A DNA stretch of 64,000 nucleotides from assembly GCF_014836845.1 (NCBI RefSeq), contig NZ_JACSQA010000010.1:1-64000 (forward strand), read 5' to 3'. Positions 32,282 through 43,241 of this stretch are shown here, in pieces. The translations under genes were made by a program, and so were the position numbers. Position 1 is the stretch's first letter, and every line of letters begins with the position of its first letter. This DNA comes from Ureibacillus galli (GTDB lineage: Bacteria > Bacillota > Bacilli > Bacillales_A > Planococcaceae). The notes beneath the pieces are model-generated. The model ran no database searches. It was not told where the DNA came from and worked only from the letters and a program-made list of their open reading frames with translations.

Positions 32282-33568
32282 ATGACATCAGTTGTAGTTG
32301 TAGGGACTCAATGGGGAGACGAAGGTAAAGGGAAAATTACTGACTTCCTATCAAAGAAAGCAGATATTATTGCTCGTTTTTCGGGTGGAGATAACGCAGG
32401 TCATACAATCAAAATTGGCGATGAAACTTATAAATTACATTTAATTCCATCAGGTATTTTTTATAAAGAGAAAACTTCAGTTATGGGGAACGGGATGGTG
32501 ATTAACCCAAAATCTTTAGTAACTGAATTAAAAGGTTTAGAAGAGCGCGGTATTGATACATCGAACTTACGTATTTCGAATCGTGCTCAAGTTATTCTTC
32601 CATACCATATTTATCAAGATAAAGTGGATGAAGCATCTCGTGGTGACAACAAAATCGGAACGACTTGTAAAGGAATTGGCCCTTGTTATCAAGATAAAAT
32701 TGCCCGCATTGGGATCCGTATTGCGGATTTACTAGATCGTGAAGTTTTCGAACAAAAACTACGAGAAAATTTACAATTGAAAAACCGCCTATTCGAAAAA
32801 TTTTACGAAGTGGAAGGTTTAAAATTCGAAGATATTTTTGAAGAGTATTATGGTTATGGACAAGAAATCGCGAAATACGTAACAGATACTTCTAAAGTTT
32901 TAAACGATGTAATCGATGAAGGTGGCCGTATATTATTTGAAGGTGCCCAAGGCGTTATGTTAGACGTTGACCATGGTACTTATCCATTTGTTACATCTTC
33001 TAACCCTGTTGCAGGAGGAGTGACGACTGGTACTGGTATTGGTCCATCTCACATCTCTCGTGTTGTAGGTGTTAGTAAAGCGTACACTTCTCGTGTAGGT
33101 GATGGTCCATTCCCAACCGAATTATTCGATGAAGTTGGACATCATATCCGTGAAGTTGGTCGTGAATATGGTACAACTACTGGCCGTCCTCGCCGTGTAG
33201 GTTGGTTCGACTCTGTTGTCGTACGCCATTCTCGTCGTGTAAGTGGTATTACGGATCTAGCATTAAACTCGATCGATGTCTTAACAGGATTAGAAACGGT
33301 GAAAATTTGTACTGCTTACAAATATAACGGTGAAGTGATTACAGAATATCCTGCAAGTTTACATGTGATTGAAGCTTGTGAACCGGTTTATGAAGAACTT
33401 CCAGGTTGGACTGAAGATATTACAGGTGTTCGTACGTTAGAGGAGCTTCCAGAAAACGCTCGAAAATATGTAGAACGTATTGTAGAGTTAACAGGTATTA
33501 ATTTAATGACGTTTTCAGTTGGACCTGCTCGTGAACAAACAAATGTTGTAAATCCTATTTGGGACTAA
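32282..33568 (+). CDS. purA: Adenylosuccinate synthetase
   Basis: I choose the ATG at 32282 (GGAGGTG at 7-8 nt), giving 428 residues starting [21 protein letters not shown]; an in-frame extension to 32234 is not family-like. The GTP-binding GDEGKGK, catalytic Asp and His (GDEGKGK, NAGHT), [20 protein letters not shown] and [11 protein letters not shown] are present. It condenses IMP and aspartate using GTP in AMP synthesis. A putative PurR operator lies upstream. Confidence 0.98.
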   Translation: MTSVVVVGTQWGDEGKGKITDFLSKKADIIARFSGGDNAGHTIKIGDETYKLHLIPSGIFYKEKTSVMGNGMVINPKSLVTELKGLEERGIDTSNLRISNRAQVILPYHIYQDKVDEASRGDNKIGTTCKGIGPCYQDKIARIGIRIADLLDREVFEQKLRENLQLKNRLFEKFYEVEGLKFEDIFEEYYGYGQEIAKYVTDTSKVLNDVIDEGGRILFEGAQGVMLDVDHGTYPFVTSSNPVAGGVTTGTGIGPSHISRVVGVSKAYTSRVGDGPFPTELFDEVGHHIREVGREYGTTTGRPRRVGWFDSVVVRHSRRVSGITDLALNSIDVLTGLETVKICTAYKYNGEVITEYPASLHVIEACEPVYEELPGWTEDITGVRTLEELPENARKYVERIVELTGINLMTFSVGPAREQTNVVNPIWD

Positions 33569-33585
33569 GCCTTAATATAAAAAAG

Positions 33586-33621
33586 AACTGCTAGTGACTT
33601 TATGTCATTAGCAGTTTTTTT
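33586..33621 (+). terminator. purA terminator
   Basis: Stem AACTGCTAGTGAC/GTCATTAGCAGTT followed by T residues. Confidence 0.9.
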
Positions 33622-34030
33622 ATGACTTAGTACCTCAAGAAAAGAGAGTATAAATGCCTATACTTTTTTAAAATGAACTAGTTTCAAATGTCGAAATAAG
33701 AGGATTAACTACGAAATTATCTTTCATTTTCATTATGTATAGTTAAAAAGAATGGTCACTTTTTTATAGATAAAATGGATGTTATCGAGAAAAATATATG
33801 ATTCTGAGGGAAAAAATGGCGAAAATGTAAATAGAACATTATCAATATTTTTTTAATTAGTTAAATTTTCTCACTTTATGACAATAATTGAGCAAATAAT
33901 ACATTTTCATTACAAAAGGCTCAAATTGTTCAATCGTAAAAAAGATTATGTTATCGTAATGAAGTGTAAAATTCTATGTGGAAAATTAACCCTCCTATTT
34001 TTAGAGGGAGTCTTTGGAAGGGGCTTAATT
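33622..34030 (+). other. Long upstream region of the M23 hydrolase gene
   Basis: About 400 bp without a convincing gene. An open frame runs through its right part in phase with the hydrolase but lacks a ribosome-binding site. CCCTCCTATTTTTAGAGGGAG (33990-34010) forms a short hairpin just before the ribosome-binding site. TGTAAA direct repeats resembling half-sites for WalR occur near 33826 and 33965 but do not have the exact spacing. I see no c-di-AMP riboswitch. Confidence 0.4.
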
Positions 34031-35500
34031 ATGAGTTCGAAAGAGAACATCAAAAGAGACTTTACAAAGCAACACAGACTAAGTCTTAAATCTAGTAAAT
34101 ATAAATTATTTAATAAAGTTGCAGTAGCTACTATGTTATTTTCTACTGTTTCATTCAATTTAGCTTTCGCTAATGATAATGATTCATTAGAAAAAATCTA
34201 TCACGTTTATGTAGGAGATACATATATTGGTGCAGTTTCAAATGAAGAATCTGTCCAAAAAATGATCCGAACAAAGGAACAAGAAGCAAAAGAACTTTAT
34301 AAAGATCGTGTATTAGAAATAAGTTCGAATGTTACACTAGTCCCTGAACAAGTTTTTTCTTATGAAACGGAAGATTCTACAACTCTATCAAAACTAAAAG
34401 ATGAACAAATAGTTGAAGCTGAGAGTTATGCGCTTAAAGTAAATGGCCAACCTGTCGTTTATTTAAAAGACCAAGCAGACTATGAAAAAACGCTTCGTTT
34501 ACTAAAACTTCAATATGTAACAGAAGAACAATTAAAACAATATGAAGCAAATGCTTCTCTTGATACATTACCCGAATTGAAACAAAATGAAACACGGATA
34601 AAAGAAATTACGATAACAGAAAAACTTTCTGGCGAAGAAACGGCAGTAAATCCTGCAGAAATATTAACTCCTGAAAAAGCAGTTCAATATTTAAAGACGG
34701 GTTCAAAAGTGAAGGAAGTATATAAAGTTCAAGAAGGTGACGTACTCGGTACGATTGCCAGCAAGCACAATTTAACAACCGCTCAATTATTGGAGTTAAA
34801 TCCTGGGTTAACAGAGGATGTTTTATTACAAATCGGCCAAGGGATAAATGTGACAGTTGAAAAACCATTAGTTAATGTGCAAATTACGATTGAAAAATTA
34901 AATGTTGAGGAAATTCCATTTAAAGAAGTCGTTGAAGAAGATGAATCGAAGTTTAAAGGTGAAACAGAAGTTAAACAAGAAGGGAAAAATGGTGAGAAGG
35001 AAGTTTCTTATCAAATTAAGCATCTTAACGGAAAAGTAACAGAGGAAACTGTTACGAAAGAAACGGTATTATCTGAACCGGTTGAAAGTATTACGATTAA
35101 AGGAACAAAAGTTGTTTCTTCTCGTGGAACAGGTGAATTTAAATGGCCAGCAGTTGGTGGATATATTTCAAGTAAGATGGGATCACGCTGGGGAAGTTAC
35201 CATAGAGGAATCGATATTGCACGACCATCAAACTATAATATCCTTGCATCGGATAATGGTGTCGTAACCTTTACTGGTTGGGATGGAACATATGGTCAAA
35301 AAATCGTTATTAGCCATAATAATGGTTATGAAACAATATATGCACACTTATCTGAAATTAAAGTAAGTGAAGGACAAGTTGTTCCTCAAGGTTCAGTAAT
35401 TGGAATAATGGGTTCAACAGGTAGATCAACTGGTACCCATTTACACTTTGAAGTACACAAAGGTGGATCATTAGTTAACCCACTCGATTATTTAAACTAA
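34031..35500 (+). CDS. Secreted LysM-G5-M23 peptidoglycan endopeptidase
   Basis: I choose the ATG at 34031, after GGAAGGGG, giving 489 residues. A signal or anchor segment lies at 29-47 (AVATMLFSTVSFNLAFA) after a basic tail. A LysM domain (about 230-277) binds peptidoglycan, a G5 domain (about 281-360) follows, and the M23 domain (about 375-489) contains the zinc motifs HRGIDIA and HLHFE. It should cleave peptide cross-bridges outside the membrane. Its position just before walRK, which controls such hydrolases, suggests it belongs to that regulon (inference). Confidence 0.9.
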   Translation: MSSKENIKRDFTKQHRLSLKSSKYKLFNKVAVATMLFSTVSFNLAFANDNDSLEKIYHVYVGDTYIGAVSNEESVQKMIRTKEQEAKELYKDRVLEISSNVTLVPEQVFSYETEDSTTLSKLKDEQIVEAESYALKVNGQPVVYLKDQADYEKTLRLLKLQYVTEEQLKQYEANASLDTLPELKQNETRIKEITITEKLSGEETAVNPAEILTPEKAVQYLKTGSKVKEVYKVQEGDVLGTIASKHNLTTAQLLELNPGLTEDVLLQIGQGINVTVEKPLVNVQITIEKLNVEEIPFKEVVEEDESKFKGETEVKQEGKNGEKEVSYQIKHLNGKVTEETVTKETVLSEPVESITIKGTKVVSSRGTGEFKWPAVGGYISSKMGSRWGSYHRGIDIARPSNYNILASDNGVVTFTGWDGTYGQKIVISHNNGYETIYAHLSEIKVSEGQVVPQGSVIGIMGSTGRSTGTHLHFEVHKGGSLVNPLDYLN

Positions 35501-35511
35501 CATGAATTCTT

Positions 35512-35546
35512 AGACAGTCCTATAAAAGAGGACTGTCTTTTTTTTT
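35512..35546 (+). terminator. M23 gene terminator
   Basis: Perfect stem AGACAGTCCT/AGGACTGTCT followed by eight T residues. Confidence 0.93.
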
Positions 35547-35952
35547 AAAACAGTAAGAAAATTTTGTCGAAAATTATTTCCCAGAAAATAAAGTTTTTGA
35601 AGCTGGGAGAATACTACTTTGACTTCATATTGTAATTAGGCTTCTAATACTCGTTATACCACTTTATTTGGTATAATATCTTTATGCATTTAATAACAAT
35701 GCATGATAGAGTAAATAATATAAAGTTGAATTTGTACTATTCGAGGAAAACCGTAATAAAAAACGAGAACCTATACTAGTTGTGAAACTTTTCATAAGGC
35801 TAGTGAGTTAATATGAAGTGGACTTTATAAGGGCCTTAATTGTTTATGTACGATTTCTTCAATTAATTGAAGGTATCAATGGATTGTGAAGAATAAAATT
35901 TGAACTTAATTTACTAAAACGATAGATAGATATATGAAAAGGAGAGAATAAA
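35547..35952 (+). promoter_or_regulatory. walR upstream region with extended -10 promoter
   Basis: TGGTATAAT (35669-35677) is an extended -10 element without a good -35. About 265 nt of leader follow. Complementary ACTAG/CTAGT segments near 35776 and 35801 could form a stem. I recognise no riboswitch family. The walR ribosome-binding site AAAGGAGAG ends the region. Confidence 0.5.
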
Positions 35953-36663
35953 ATGACCAAGACAATTTTAGTCGTTGATGATGAAAAGCCGATTGCAGAT
36001 ATTTTGCAATTTAATTTAGTAAAAGAAGGTTACCAAGTAATCTGTGCCTATGATGGAGATGAAGCGTTAGAGAAGATTGAAGAATCTCAACCGGATTTAA
36101 TGCTACTAGATATTATGCTTCCTAAAAGAGACGGAATGGAAGTTTGTCGAGAAGTACGTAAAAAATATGATTTCCCAATTATTATGTTAACGGCAAAAGG
36201 TTCTGAAATTGATAAAGTGTTAGGTCTTGAAATGGGTGCTGACGATTATGTAACAAAACCATTTAGTACACGTGAATTAATTGCCCGTGTTAAAGCGAAT
36301 ATGCGTCGTTTAAAAGTATCTGCTCAAGTAGAAGAATCAAAAGAAGAGACAAACGACATTACAGTTGGTGCTTTAATTATCCAACCAGATGCTTACCTTG
36401 TATTAAAACGTGGAGAAGCAATTGAGTTAACTCACCGTGAGTTTGAATTGTTACATTACTTAGCAAAACATATCGGTCAAGTGATGACACGGGAACATTT
36501 ACTTCAAACTGTTTGGGGATATGACTATTTTGGAGATGTCCGAACTGTAGACGTTACGATCCGTCGCCTACGTGAAAAAATAGAAGATAATCCAAGCCAT
36601 CCAAACTGGATCGTCACACGCCGTGGTGTAGGTTATTATTTACGAAATCCTGAACAGGAGTAA
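35953..36663 (+). CDS. walR: Cell-wall response regulator WalR
   Basis: A 236-residue OmpR-type regulator. The receiver domain shows the acidic pair D9-D10, phosphoacceptor D53 (LLDIMLP) and K103-P region KPFSTRE. A winged-helix DNA-binding domain (about 130-232) follows, with [12 protein letters not shown] and [14 protein letters not shown]. WalR is essential in many Firmicutes and controls cell-wall hydrolases. It is first of walRKHIJ. Confidence 0.98.
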   Translation: MTKTILVVDDEKPIADILQFNLVKEGYQVICAYDGDEALEKIEESQPDLMLLDIMLPKRDGMEVCREVRKKYDFPIIMLTAKGSEIDKVLGLEMGADDYVTKPFSTRELIARVKANMRRLKVSAQVEESKEETNDITVGALIIQPDAYLVLKRGEAIELTHREFELLHYLAKHIGQVMTREHLLQTVWGYDYFGDVRTVDVTIRRLREKIEDNPSHPNWIVTRRGVGYYLRNPEQE

Positions 36664-36668
36664 ATACG

Positions 36669-38504
36669 ATGCACAAAGTAAGCTTTTTTAAGTCGATTCA
36701 CGTAAAAGTCGTTTTAATCTACGTATTACTTATTATTATTGCGTTACAAATTATAGGCATTTATTTTTCAACCGAATTAGAAGATAATTTAAAAACGAAT
36801 TTTCAAGAATCTATTAAACAAAGAATTGATTTAGTCCAATATAGTATTCGGGAAGAGTTGTTAAGGGAACGAGATGATACAACTTTAACAAAAGAACAAA
36901 GTCTCAGTGCCATATTACAAGAATTTAAGACGAATGACATTAATGAAATTATCATTATGGACAATCGTAATAAAGTGCTTGCGACTTCGGATGCGGATAA
37001 TCAATCGATTGTTGGTCAACGATTTAATGCGGATACGGTAACAAAATCAATTTCCGCTGAAACATATTTAGATGAAATCGCCCTTGATGAAGATACAAGA
37101 AAAAGGGTTTGGGTTCTTGCAACACCCATATTAAATACTGTTGGTCCTGATGGCGAAGTGATGGGTGCCATTTATATTGAATCGAATATTGAAAAAGTAT
37201 TTGAACAAATGAGTGATATCAATCGAATTTTTGCTGTCGGTACAGCTATGTCCCTTGTGATCACCGTCATATTGGGGATCTTCTTTGCAAAAACGATTAC
37301 GAAACCAATTCTAGATATGCGTAGACAAGCTTTAGCTATGTCTAGAGGAAATTACTCTAGAAAAGTTCGTGTCTATGGAGACGATGAAATTGGGCAGCTT
37401 GCCATTGCCTTTAACCATTTAACGAATCGATTGCAAGAAGCCCAATCGACAACTGAAGCGGAACGAAGAAAGTTAGCATCCGTATTAACGAATATGACGG
37501 ATGGTGTTATTGCAACAGATCGAAAAGGAAAGGTTATTTTAATTAATGAACCTGCCTTAATGTTCTTAAATGTTACACGTGAAACAACATTAAATCGTCC
37601 CATTGCATCTGTTCTTGGGCTCGATCAAGAATATAGCTTTGAAGATTTAATTCATATGAAAGAATCGATTAATTTAGATTATAGTACGGAAGAAAAACCA
37701 TTTATTCTTCGAGCGAATTTCTCTGTCATTCAAAAAGAAACTGGCTTTGTAAACGGACTAATTACAGTTATACATGACAATACAGAGCAAGAGAAAATTG
37801 AAATGGAACGAAGAGAGTTTGTAGCCAACGTTTCCCATGAGTTGCGGACGCCATTAACGACAATGCGAAGCTATTTAGAGGCGCTTGCTGATGGTGCATG
37901 GAGAGATGAAAATATTGCACCTACTTTCTTAAATGTAACGCAAACTGAAACGGAACGAATGATTCGTTTAGTAAACGATTTATTAAATCTATCAAAAATG
38001 GATAGCCGTGATTATAAATTAAATAAAGAATTTGTGGAATTTAATAAATTCTTTAACCGAATTATTGATCGTTTTGAAATGTCAAAATCCCAAAATGTGA
38101 AGTTCCTTCGTTACATTCCTGAAACATCCTATTTTGTCGAAATTGACACGGATAAATTAACTCAAGTAATTGATAATATTATTTCGAATGCATTGAAATA
38201 TTCACCAGATGGCGGAAATATACGATTTGGATTTACAGTCCAAGAAAATATGTTAAAAGTGATGATTTCTGATGATGGAATGGGGATTCCAAAAGAAAAT
38301 GTAACGAAAATTTTCGAACGGTTTTATCGAGTAGACCGGGCTCGTTCCCGTGCAATGGGGGGGACCGGTTTAGGTCTAGCTATTGCCAAGGAAATGATTG
38401 AAGCCCACGGGGGGAAAATTTGGGCAGAAAGTGAGGAAGGTGTAGGTACGACTATTTTCTTCACGCTACCATTTGAATTAGATGAGGAGGGTGATTGGGA
38501 GTGA
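36669..38504 (+). CDS. walK: Cell-wall sensor histidine kinase WalK
   Basis: A 611-residue protein. TM1 (about 12-32) and TM2 (about 187-206) bracket an extracellular Cache/PAS-like domain. HAMP (207-259), a cytoplasmic PAS (about 265-370), HisKA with H390 in NVSHELRTP, and the HATPase with NIISNALKYSP, DDGMGIP and GGTGLGLAIAKE follow. It phosphorylates WalR. It overlaps walH. Confidence 0.98.
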   Translation: MHKVSFFKSIHVKVVLIYVLLIIIALQIIGIYFSTELEDNLKTNFQESIKQRIDLVQYSIREELLRERDDTTLTKEQSLSAILQEFKTNDINEIIIMDNRNKVLATSDADNQSIVGQRFNADTVTKSISAETYLDEIALDEDTRKRVWVLATPILNTVGPDGEVMGAIYIESNIEKVFEQMSDINRIFAVGTAMSLVITVILGIFFAKTITKPILDMRRQALAMSRGNYSRKVRVYGDDEIGQLAIAFNHLTNRLQEAQSTTEAERRKLASVLTNMTDGVIATDRKGKVILINEPALMFLNVTRETTLNRPIASVLGLDQEYSFEDLIHMKESINLDYSTEEKPFILRANFSVIQKETGFVNGLITVIHDNTEQEKIEMERREFVANVSHELRTPLTTMRSYLEALADGAWRDENIAPTFLNVTQTETERMIRLVNDLLNLSKMDSRDYKLNKEFVEFNKFFNRIIDRFEMSKSQNVKFLRYIPETSYFVEIDTDKLTQVIDNIISNALKYSPDGGNIRFGFTVQENMLKVMISDDGMGIPKENVTKIFERFYRVDRARSRAMGGTGLGLAIAKEMIEAHGGKIWAESEEGVGTTIFFTLPFELDEEGDWE

Positions 38505-39814
38505 AACATATCGAGCAAATTAAATCATTTGTTTTGTTCCTCCTAGTCATTTTAAGTCTCATATTAACCTTTTCCATTTGGACATATACACCAAACTATC
38601 AACCTATTGAAGGATCGCAAGTACAGCAAATTACTGTTGGTGAACAAAAGGAACTTCATGAAGTACTTAAACCATATCGTATATTAGCTCATGAAAACGA
38701 CAAGTTGCTTGGTACCATTCAATCTTCTCAAATCGATCGGATAATGAAAACGATGGCTGATTTAAGTGCATCTAATCTAATCTTTATGCAAAGCAATTTA
38801 TCGGAAGAGGAGATTAATTCGGCTATTCATACGGATAATCGTATGACCCTTTTCTTCTCTTATGAAGTGCCAATGGAAACATTTCTTTCCGTTTTAGAGT
38901 TCTCTCAAAATGATTTACCCGAAACTACATTTAGTCATTTAATAATCGATTGGAGTGAATATAGTAAAACGAATTCCATTCAATTTTTATTTATAAGTGA
39001 AGAAAATCGTACACTATATAGTACGGATGTGGCTATTAGCAAAAATAATTTTGAGTCTACTTTTATGGAAGTAGTGAACCAATCTGTTCCATACACAGAA
39101 CTGGAGAGGAAAAATAATCTTTCATTATATGTATCAACGAACCCAGTAGAAGTACCGAAATTTACTTATTCTATCAATCAAGTGTCACCTGAAACATTTA
39201 AAGATATTTTATTTAAAGACTCGAATATTGTTCAAAAAAATATTGAAAGTAATACATCAACGAAATATACCGATGGAATGGCTGCTATGACTTCTGATGC
39301 CAGTACAAGAACGATTAATTTCGTTTATCCTGCATCAGAAAGTATAGACGAAATTAAACCATCCGTTTTGTTCCAAGATAGTTTTGACTTTATTAATGAC
39401 CATGGAGGACTAACAGGGGACTACCGATATGTATATAGCAATGTTTTAAAACATGTAACAGAGTATCAATTGTTCGCCCATGATCTTCCTGTATTTAGTC
39501 AAATTACCTCAACACGAATTTCAACAACTTGGGGTGATAATCAAATTTTCCAATATAAAAGACCTTCTTTTATACTCGATACGCCATTTGATATATCAAA
39601 TCAACTGTTACCTTCCGGAGCTGAGGTGGGTGAGGCACTTCCAAGTATAGAAGACATTAATGAAATTGTTTTAGGTTACTATTTATCTCAAGAAGAGAAA
39701 AACTATAACTTTGTCTATACGCTTATACCTAGTTGGTTTACTATAAATAACGATGGTAGTTGGACACGTTTAACGACGGAATCAATAGGAGGGGCTGAAT
39801 ATGGATTGGAGTAA
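38501..39814 (+). CDS. walH: WalRK regulator WalH (YycH)
   Basis: I prefer the GTG at 38501, ten nucleotides after GAGGAGG, which gives 437 residues and overlaps the walK stop. One N-terminal membrane helix (about 9-27) is followed by an extracellular domain of the YycH family. WalH and WalI contact WalK in the membrane and restrain it in Bacillus. No enzymatic motif is seen. Confidence 0.93.
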   Translation: MKHIEQIKSFVLFLLVILSLILTFSIWTYTPNYQPIEGSQVQQITVGEQKELHEVLKPYRILAHENDKLLGTIQSSQIDRIMKTMADLSASNLIFMQSNLSEEEINSAIHTDNRMTLFFSYEVPMETFLSVLEFSQNDLPETTFSHLIIDWSEYSKTNSIQFLFISEENRTLYSTDVAISKNNFESTFMEVVNQSVPYTELERKNNLSLYVSTNPVEVPKFTYSINQVSPETFKDILFKDSNIVQKNIESNTSTKYTDGMAAMTSDASTRTINFVYPASESIDEIKPSVLFQDSFDFINDHGGLTGDYRYVYSNVLKHVTEYQLFAHDLPVFSQITSTRISTTWGDNQIFQYKRPSFILDTPFDISNQLLPSGAEVGEALPSIEDINEIVLGYYLSQEEKNYNFVYTLIPSWFTINNDGSWTRLTTESIGGAEYGLE

Positions 39815-40682
39815 ATCAAAATCTATATTCATCGTCGTATTTCTTATTTTAGATGTCTTATTATATTCCCTTTACTTAAACCGACATGCGGAAAAGCAAC
39901 AAATGGAAGCATTAGGAGGATTAGTAGAGAACGATATTGAAGCCCGTCTAAAAGATGATAATATAACATACAGGGTATTACCAAATAACATTGAAAGTGC
40001 TAGTTATATTTCGGGTAAAGTAAAAGATTTTGAAGAAGATAAAGTAGATATTCAAAATGCTGAAAACATTTCATTTGAAGATAAAAGTAAGCTCATAGTA
40101 ACATTAAAAGAACCAGTTAAAATTCCTAATTTAGAAAATGAAGTCGCTTTTAATGATTTTCTAAAATTAAATGTTTATGAAGGCTCTTCCTATAGGTTAT
40201 GGGACATAGATTATGAGAGTAACAAAGCTACCTTCTACCAACAGGTGAATAATCGAACAATCTATAATGAGAGTGGACTCGTTACGATTTATTGGAATGA
40301 AGATAATGAAGTTGTCATGTATGAACAAACATTATTAGAAAATATAGAAGCTTATGATGAAGAAAAAAAGATTTTAAAACCGATACAAGCTATTTATACC
40401 CTTTATGCCCAAGGTCTTATAAATGCTAATTCTACTATTACGGAAATGAGGTTAGGATATTCAACGTTAGTTCCCCTTACTCAAAAGCAAGTATTTGTTC
40501 CGACATGGGAAGTTCGAGTGCAAACTTCTGAAAATGAAGAGGAAAAGTACTTTGTTAACGCCGTAGATGGGATCGAAGTAAAGCTCGATGCTTCAAAAGT
40601 AGAAGAAGTGGAAGATACGATTGAAGAGGGTATTACGAAAGAATCGAAGTTAGGAAATGAAACAGATATAGAAAAAAAGTAG
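39801..40682 (+). CDS. walI: WalRK regulator WalI (YycI)
   Basis: A 293-residue protein with an N-terminal membrane anchor (about 7-26: [20 protein letters not shown]) and an extracellular YycI domain. It ends in an acidic tail rich in Glu and Lys. It overlaps walH by 14 bases and acts with it on WalK. Confidence 0.93.
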   Translation: MDWSKSKSIFIVVFLILDVLLYSLYLNRHAEKQQMEALGGLVENDIEARLKDDNITYRVLPNNIESASYISGKVKDFEEDKVDIQNAENISFEDKSKLIVTLKEPVKIPNLENEVAFNDFLKLNVYEGSSYRLWDIDYESNKATFYQQVNNRTIYNESGLVTIYWNEDNEVVMYEQTLLENIEAYDEEKKILKPIQAIYTLYAQGLINANSTITEMRLGYSTLVPLTQKQVFVPTWEVRVQTSENEEEKYFVNAVDGIEVKLDASKVEEVEDTIEEGITKESKLGNETDIEKK

Positions 40683-40696
40683 GGAGTAATTATCAT

Positions 40697-41485
40697 ATGC
40701 GGTTTAGTGTTTTGGCAAGTGGGAGTACTGGAAATGCAATTTATGTTGAAAATGACGAACATGCATTTTTAGTCGATGCCGGTTTAAGTGGCAAAAAGAT
40801 GGAGCAACTGTTTGCTAAAATTGATCGCGATATGAAAAATTTATCGGGTATTTTAGTAACACATGAACATAGCGACCATATTAAAGGTTTAGGCGTTGTC
40901 GCTAGGAAATATAAAGTGCCGATTTATGCCAATGAAAAAACATGGCAGGCGATGGATGGGCATGTAGGTACAATTCCACTTGATCAACGTTTTGTGTTTG
41001 ATATGGAGACAGTTAAATCCTTTGGTTCGATTGATATCGAATCCTTTGCGGTTTCCCATGATGCTGCAGATCCGATGTTTTATGTTTTTCATGAAAATGA
41101 TCGAAAACTGGTGTTAATAACAGACACAGGTTACGTCAGCGATCGAATGAAAGGGATTATAAGAGGGGCAGATTCCTTTGTATTTGAAAGTAACCATGAC
41201 ATTGGAATGCTTCAAATGGGGCGCTATCCTTGGTCTATAAAGCGTCGTATTTTAAGCGATGTGGGACATGTATCAAATGAAGATGCTGCTGTTGCTATGA
41301 GTGAAGTCGTTTTTGAAAAGCCAACACAAATTTATTTATCCCATTTAAGTAAGGATAATAATATGAAAGATTTAGCGCGGATGAGCGTCACACAAACATT
41401 GCAATCTTGTGGTATTCTCGCTGGAGAATATGTACATTTACATGATACAGATGCAGAAGAACCAACATTGCTTGTAACAGTATAA
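40697..41485 (+). CDS. walJ: Metallo-beta-lactamase-fold hydrolase WalJ (YycJ)
   Basis: A 262-residue cytoplasmic protein. Metal ligands appear in [10 protein letters not shown] (HxHxDH), with D/H ligands in ITDTGY and LSHLSKDNN. WalJ is known as a DNA exonuclease-like protein linked to mismatch repair and to coordination of replication and division. It is the last wal gene, followed by a terminator. Confidence 0.94.
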   Translation: MRFSVLASGSTGNAIYVENDEHAFLVDAGLSGKKMEQLFAKIDRDMKNLSGILVTHEHSDHIKGLGVVARKYKVPIYANEKTWQAMDGHVGTIPLDQRFVFDMETVKSFGSIDIESFAVSHDAADPMFYVFHENDRKLVLITDTGYVSDRMKGIIRGADSFVFESNHDIGMLQMGRYPWSIKRRILSDVGHVSNEDAAVAMSEVVFEKPTQIYLSHLSKDNNMKDLARMSVTQTLQSCGILAGEYVHLHDTDAEEPTLLVTV

Positions 41486-41494
41486 TTTATTCTT

Positions 41495-41532
41495 AAGAAG
41501 GTATGACAAAAAATGTCGTATCTTCTTTTTTA
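41495..41532 (+). terminator. wal operon terminator
   Basis: Stem AAGAAGGTATGACA/TGTCGTATCTTCTT followed by T residues. Confidence 0.88.
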
Positions 41533-41617
41533 ATTTTGTTTTATTTCATTTTCATGTAATTTTAATGTTCGAATTGTATCATAATGACAACAAGAGAACG
41601 AAAGGATTGAGAAATAG

Positions 41618-42898
41618 ATGAACTACAATCATGATGAAGAAAAAAATCAAGAAGAACAAAATGATTTAAATTACTCCCCTCTTCAAGAACGATTAAAGCG
41701 TGAACAAGAAGAGGAAAATAGAAGAAGAGCAAATAAAAAGGCAGGAGGTAGCAAAGCCGGCTATTTTATTAGCGGACTTGCAGGAATTATCGTTGGTGCT
41801 TTACTGATTTGGCTTCTCGTTCCATCCATGGCAGATCAACTTCCAGGAAACGAAAACAACAACGAGAATACTTCAGAAACAACTGTTACTCAAACTGCAA
41901 CAGAAGTTACAACAGATATAACATCGGCAGTAGAATCTGTTTCTGGTGCAGTTGTAGGAATAACAAATATTCAAGAAGTAACTGATTTCTGGAATCAAAA
42001 AGCGACAGAACAAGAAGCTGGTAGTGGTTCGGGTGTCATCTATAAATCAGAAGGTGATAAAGCATATGTCATTACGAATTACCATGTAGTAGAAGGAGCA
42101 AAACAGCTTGAGGTAACGTTAGCTGACGGTACAAAAGAAGAGGCAACGTTAGTAGGTAGTGATATTTGGACAGATTTAGCAGTTGTTTCAATTTCCAATA
42201 AAAATGTAAAAACAGTCGCTAAATTTGGTGATTCAGACGTATTAAAACAAGGCGAAACGGTTATTGCAATTGGGAACCCACTAGGTCTAGATTTTTATGG
42301 TTCAGTCACAACGGGTGTCATTTCTGGTAAAGATCGTTCAGTACCTGTAGATTTAAATTCAGATGGATATGAAGATTGGGAAACAGAAGTTTTACAAACG
42401 GATGCAGCGATTAATCCAGGTAACAGCGGTGGTGCCTTAATTAATATTGCTGGTGAATTAATAGGAATTAATTCCATGAAAATTGCTGAATCCTCTGTTG
42501 AGGGATTAGGTTTTTCTATCCCAATTAATACAGTTATTCCAATCGTAGAAGAATTAGAGCGAAATGGTGAAGTAAAACGACCTACAATGGGTATTGGTTT
42601 ATTAGATTTAACTGATGTACCAGCGTTCTACCAACAACAAACATTAAAATTACCTGAAGAAGTAACAACAGGGGTTGTTGTTTCAGAAGTAGTGCAAGGT
42701 TCAGCTGCAGATAAAGCTGGTATTGAACAGTATGATGTTATTGTTGAAATGGACGGTCAAAAAATTGAAAACTCCATCGATCTTCGTCAACACTTATATA
42801 ACGAAACGGATATTGGGGATACATTAGCATTAAAAGTATACCGTCAAGGAAAAATAGTGGATTTAAAATTAACGTTAACTGAAGGAACAAGTATATAA
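41618..42898 (+). CDS. Membrane-anchored serine protease, HtrA/DegP type
   Basis: A 426-residue protein. A charged cytoplasmic N-terminus (1-46) precedes one membrane helix (about 48-68) and a Thr-rich linker. The trypsin-like domain has the triad H156 (NYHVVEG), D187 (DLAVV) and S270 (NPGNSGGAL), and a PDZ domain spans about 315-415. It handles misfolded secreted proteins. It occupies the htrC/yycK position after walJ. B. subtilis has three HtrA paralogues, so I give no symbol. Confidence 0.95.
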   Translation: MNYNHDEEKNQEEQNDLNYSPLQERLKREQEEENRRRANKKAGGSKAGYFISGLAGIIVGALLIWLLVPSMADQLPGNENNNENTSETTVTQTATEVTTDITSAVESVSGAVVGITNIQEVTDFWNQKATEQEAGSGSGVIYKSEGDKAYVITNYHVVEGAKQLEVTLADGTKEEATLVGSDIWTDLAVVSISNKNVKTVAKFGDSDVLKQGETVIAIGNPLGLDFYGSVTTGVISGKDRSVPVDLNSDGYEDWETEVLQTDAAINPGNSGGALINIAGELIGINSMKIAESSVEGLGFSIPINTVIPIVEELERNGEVKRPTMGIGLLDLTDVPAFYQQQTLKLPEEVTTGVVVSEVVQGSAADKAGIEQYDVIVEMDGQKIENSIDLRQHLYNETDIGDTLALKVYRQGKIVDLKLTLTEGTSI

Positions 42899-42950
42899 TA
42901 CGGATTAGTTTGTGGATAACTAATTAATTCGTTACAAAAGTTTTACACAA

Positions 42951-42992
42951 CGAGTAGTGGAAGAAAAGCCTTTTCTTTCCTACTCGTTTTTT
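42951..42992 (+). terminator. htrA terminator
   Basis: Long stem CGAGTAGTGGAAGAAAAG/CTTTTCTTTCCTACTCG with a one-base mismatch, followed by T residues. Confidence 0.9.
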
Positions 42993-43076
42993 GTTTGATA
43001 CAATAGTTTGTGGATAACATAGAACAAATTGTGAATAAGTTTGTGGAAATTTCAGAAATTAAGGAGGCACAAAAAA

Positions 43077-43241
43077 ATGAAAACTTATAGCTGTGAAACC
43101 CATATAAATCACGCTTTAGATATGCTAGTAGCGGAAACAAAAGAGTTTCCAATAATGGATCAACTTTCAGATGAAGAAAAGTTATCCACAAAATGTTCTT
43201 ACTGTGAAGAGCAAGCAACATATGTTGTATCAAGTAAATAA
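43077..43241 (+). CDS. CxxH/CxxC small protein
   Basis: A 54-residue protein: MKTYSCETHINHALD near the start (C-x-x-H) and KCSYCEEQATYVV near the end (C-x-x-C), the pattern of a small Bacillales family named for these motifs, probably a zinc knuckle. AAGGAGG precedes the ATG at 43077. It sits before rlmH, as in related genomes. A DnaA box is embedded in its codons. Function unknown. Confidence 0.85.
   Translation: MKTYSCETHINHALDMLVAETKEFPIMDQLSDEEKLSTKCSYCEEQATYVVSSK

Noticed and set aside
33878-34030. N-terminal extension of the M23 hydrolase by 51 codons
   Set aside because: No ribosome-binding site at the upstream start; the signal peptide and the GGAAGGGG site support the ATG at 34031.
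33622-34030. c-di-AMP (ydaO-type) riboswitch before the cell-wall hydrolase
   Set aside because: Such riboswitches often precede wall hydrolases, but I could not find the conserved core motifs.
43041-43076. Upstream start for the CxxH/CxxC protein
   Set aside because: AAGGAGG is ideally placed for the ATG at 43077 and the extension does not resemble the family.
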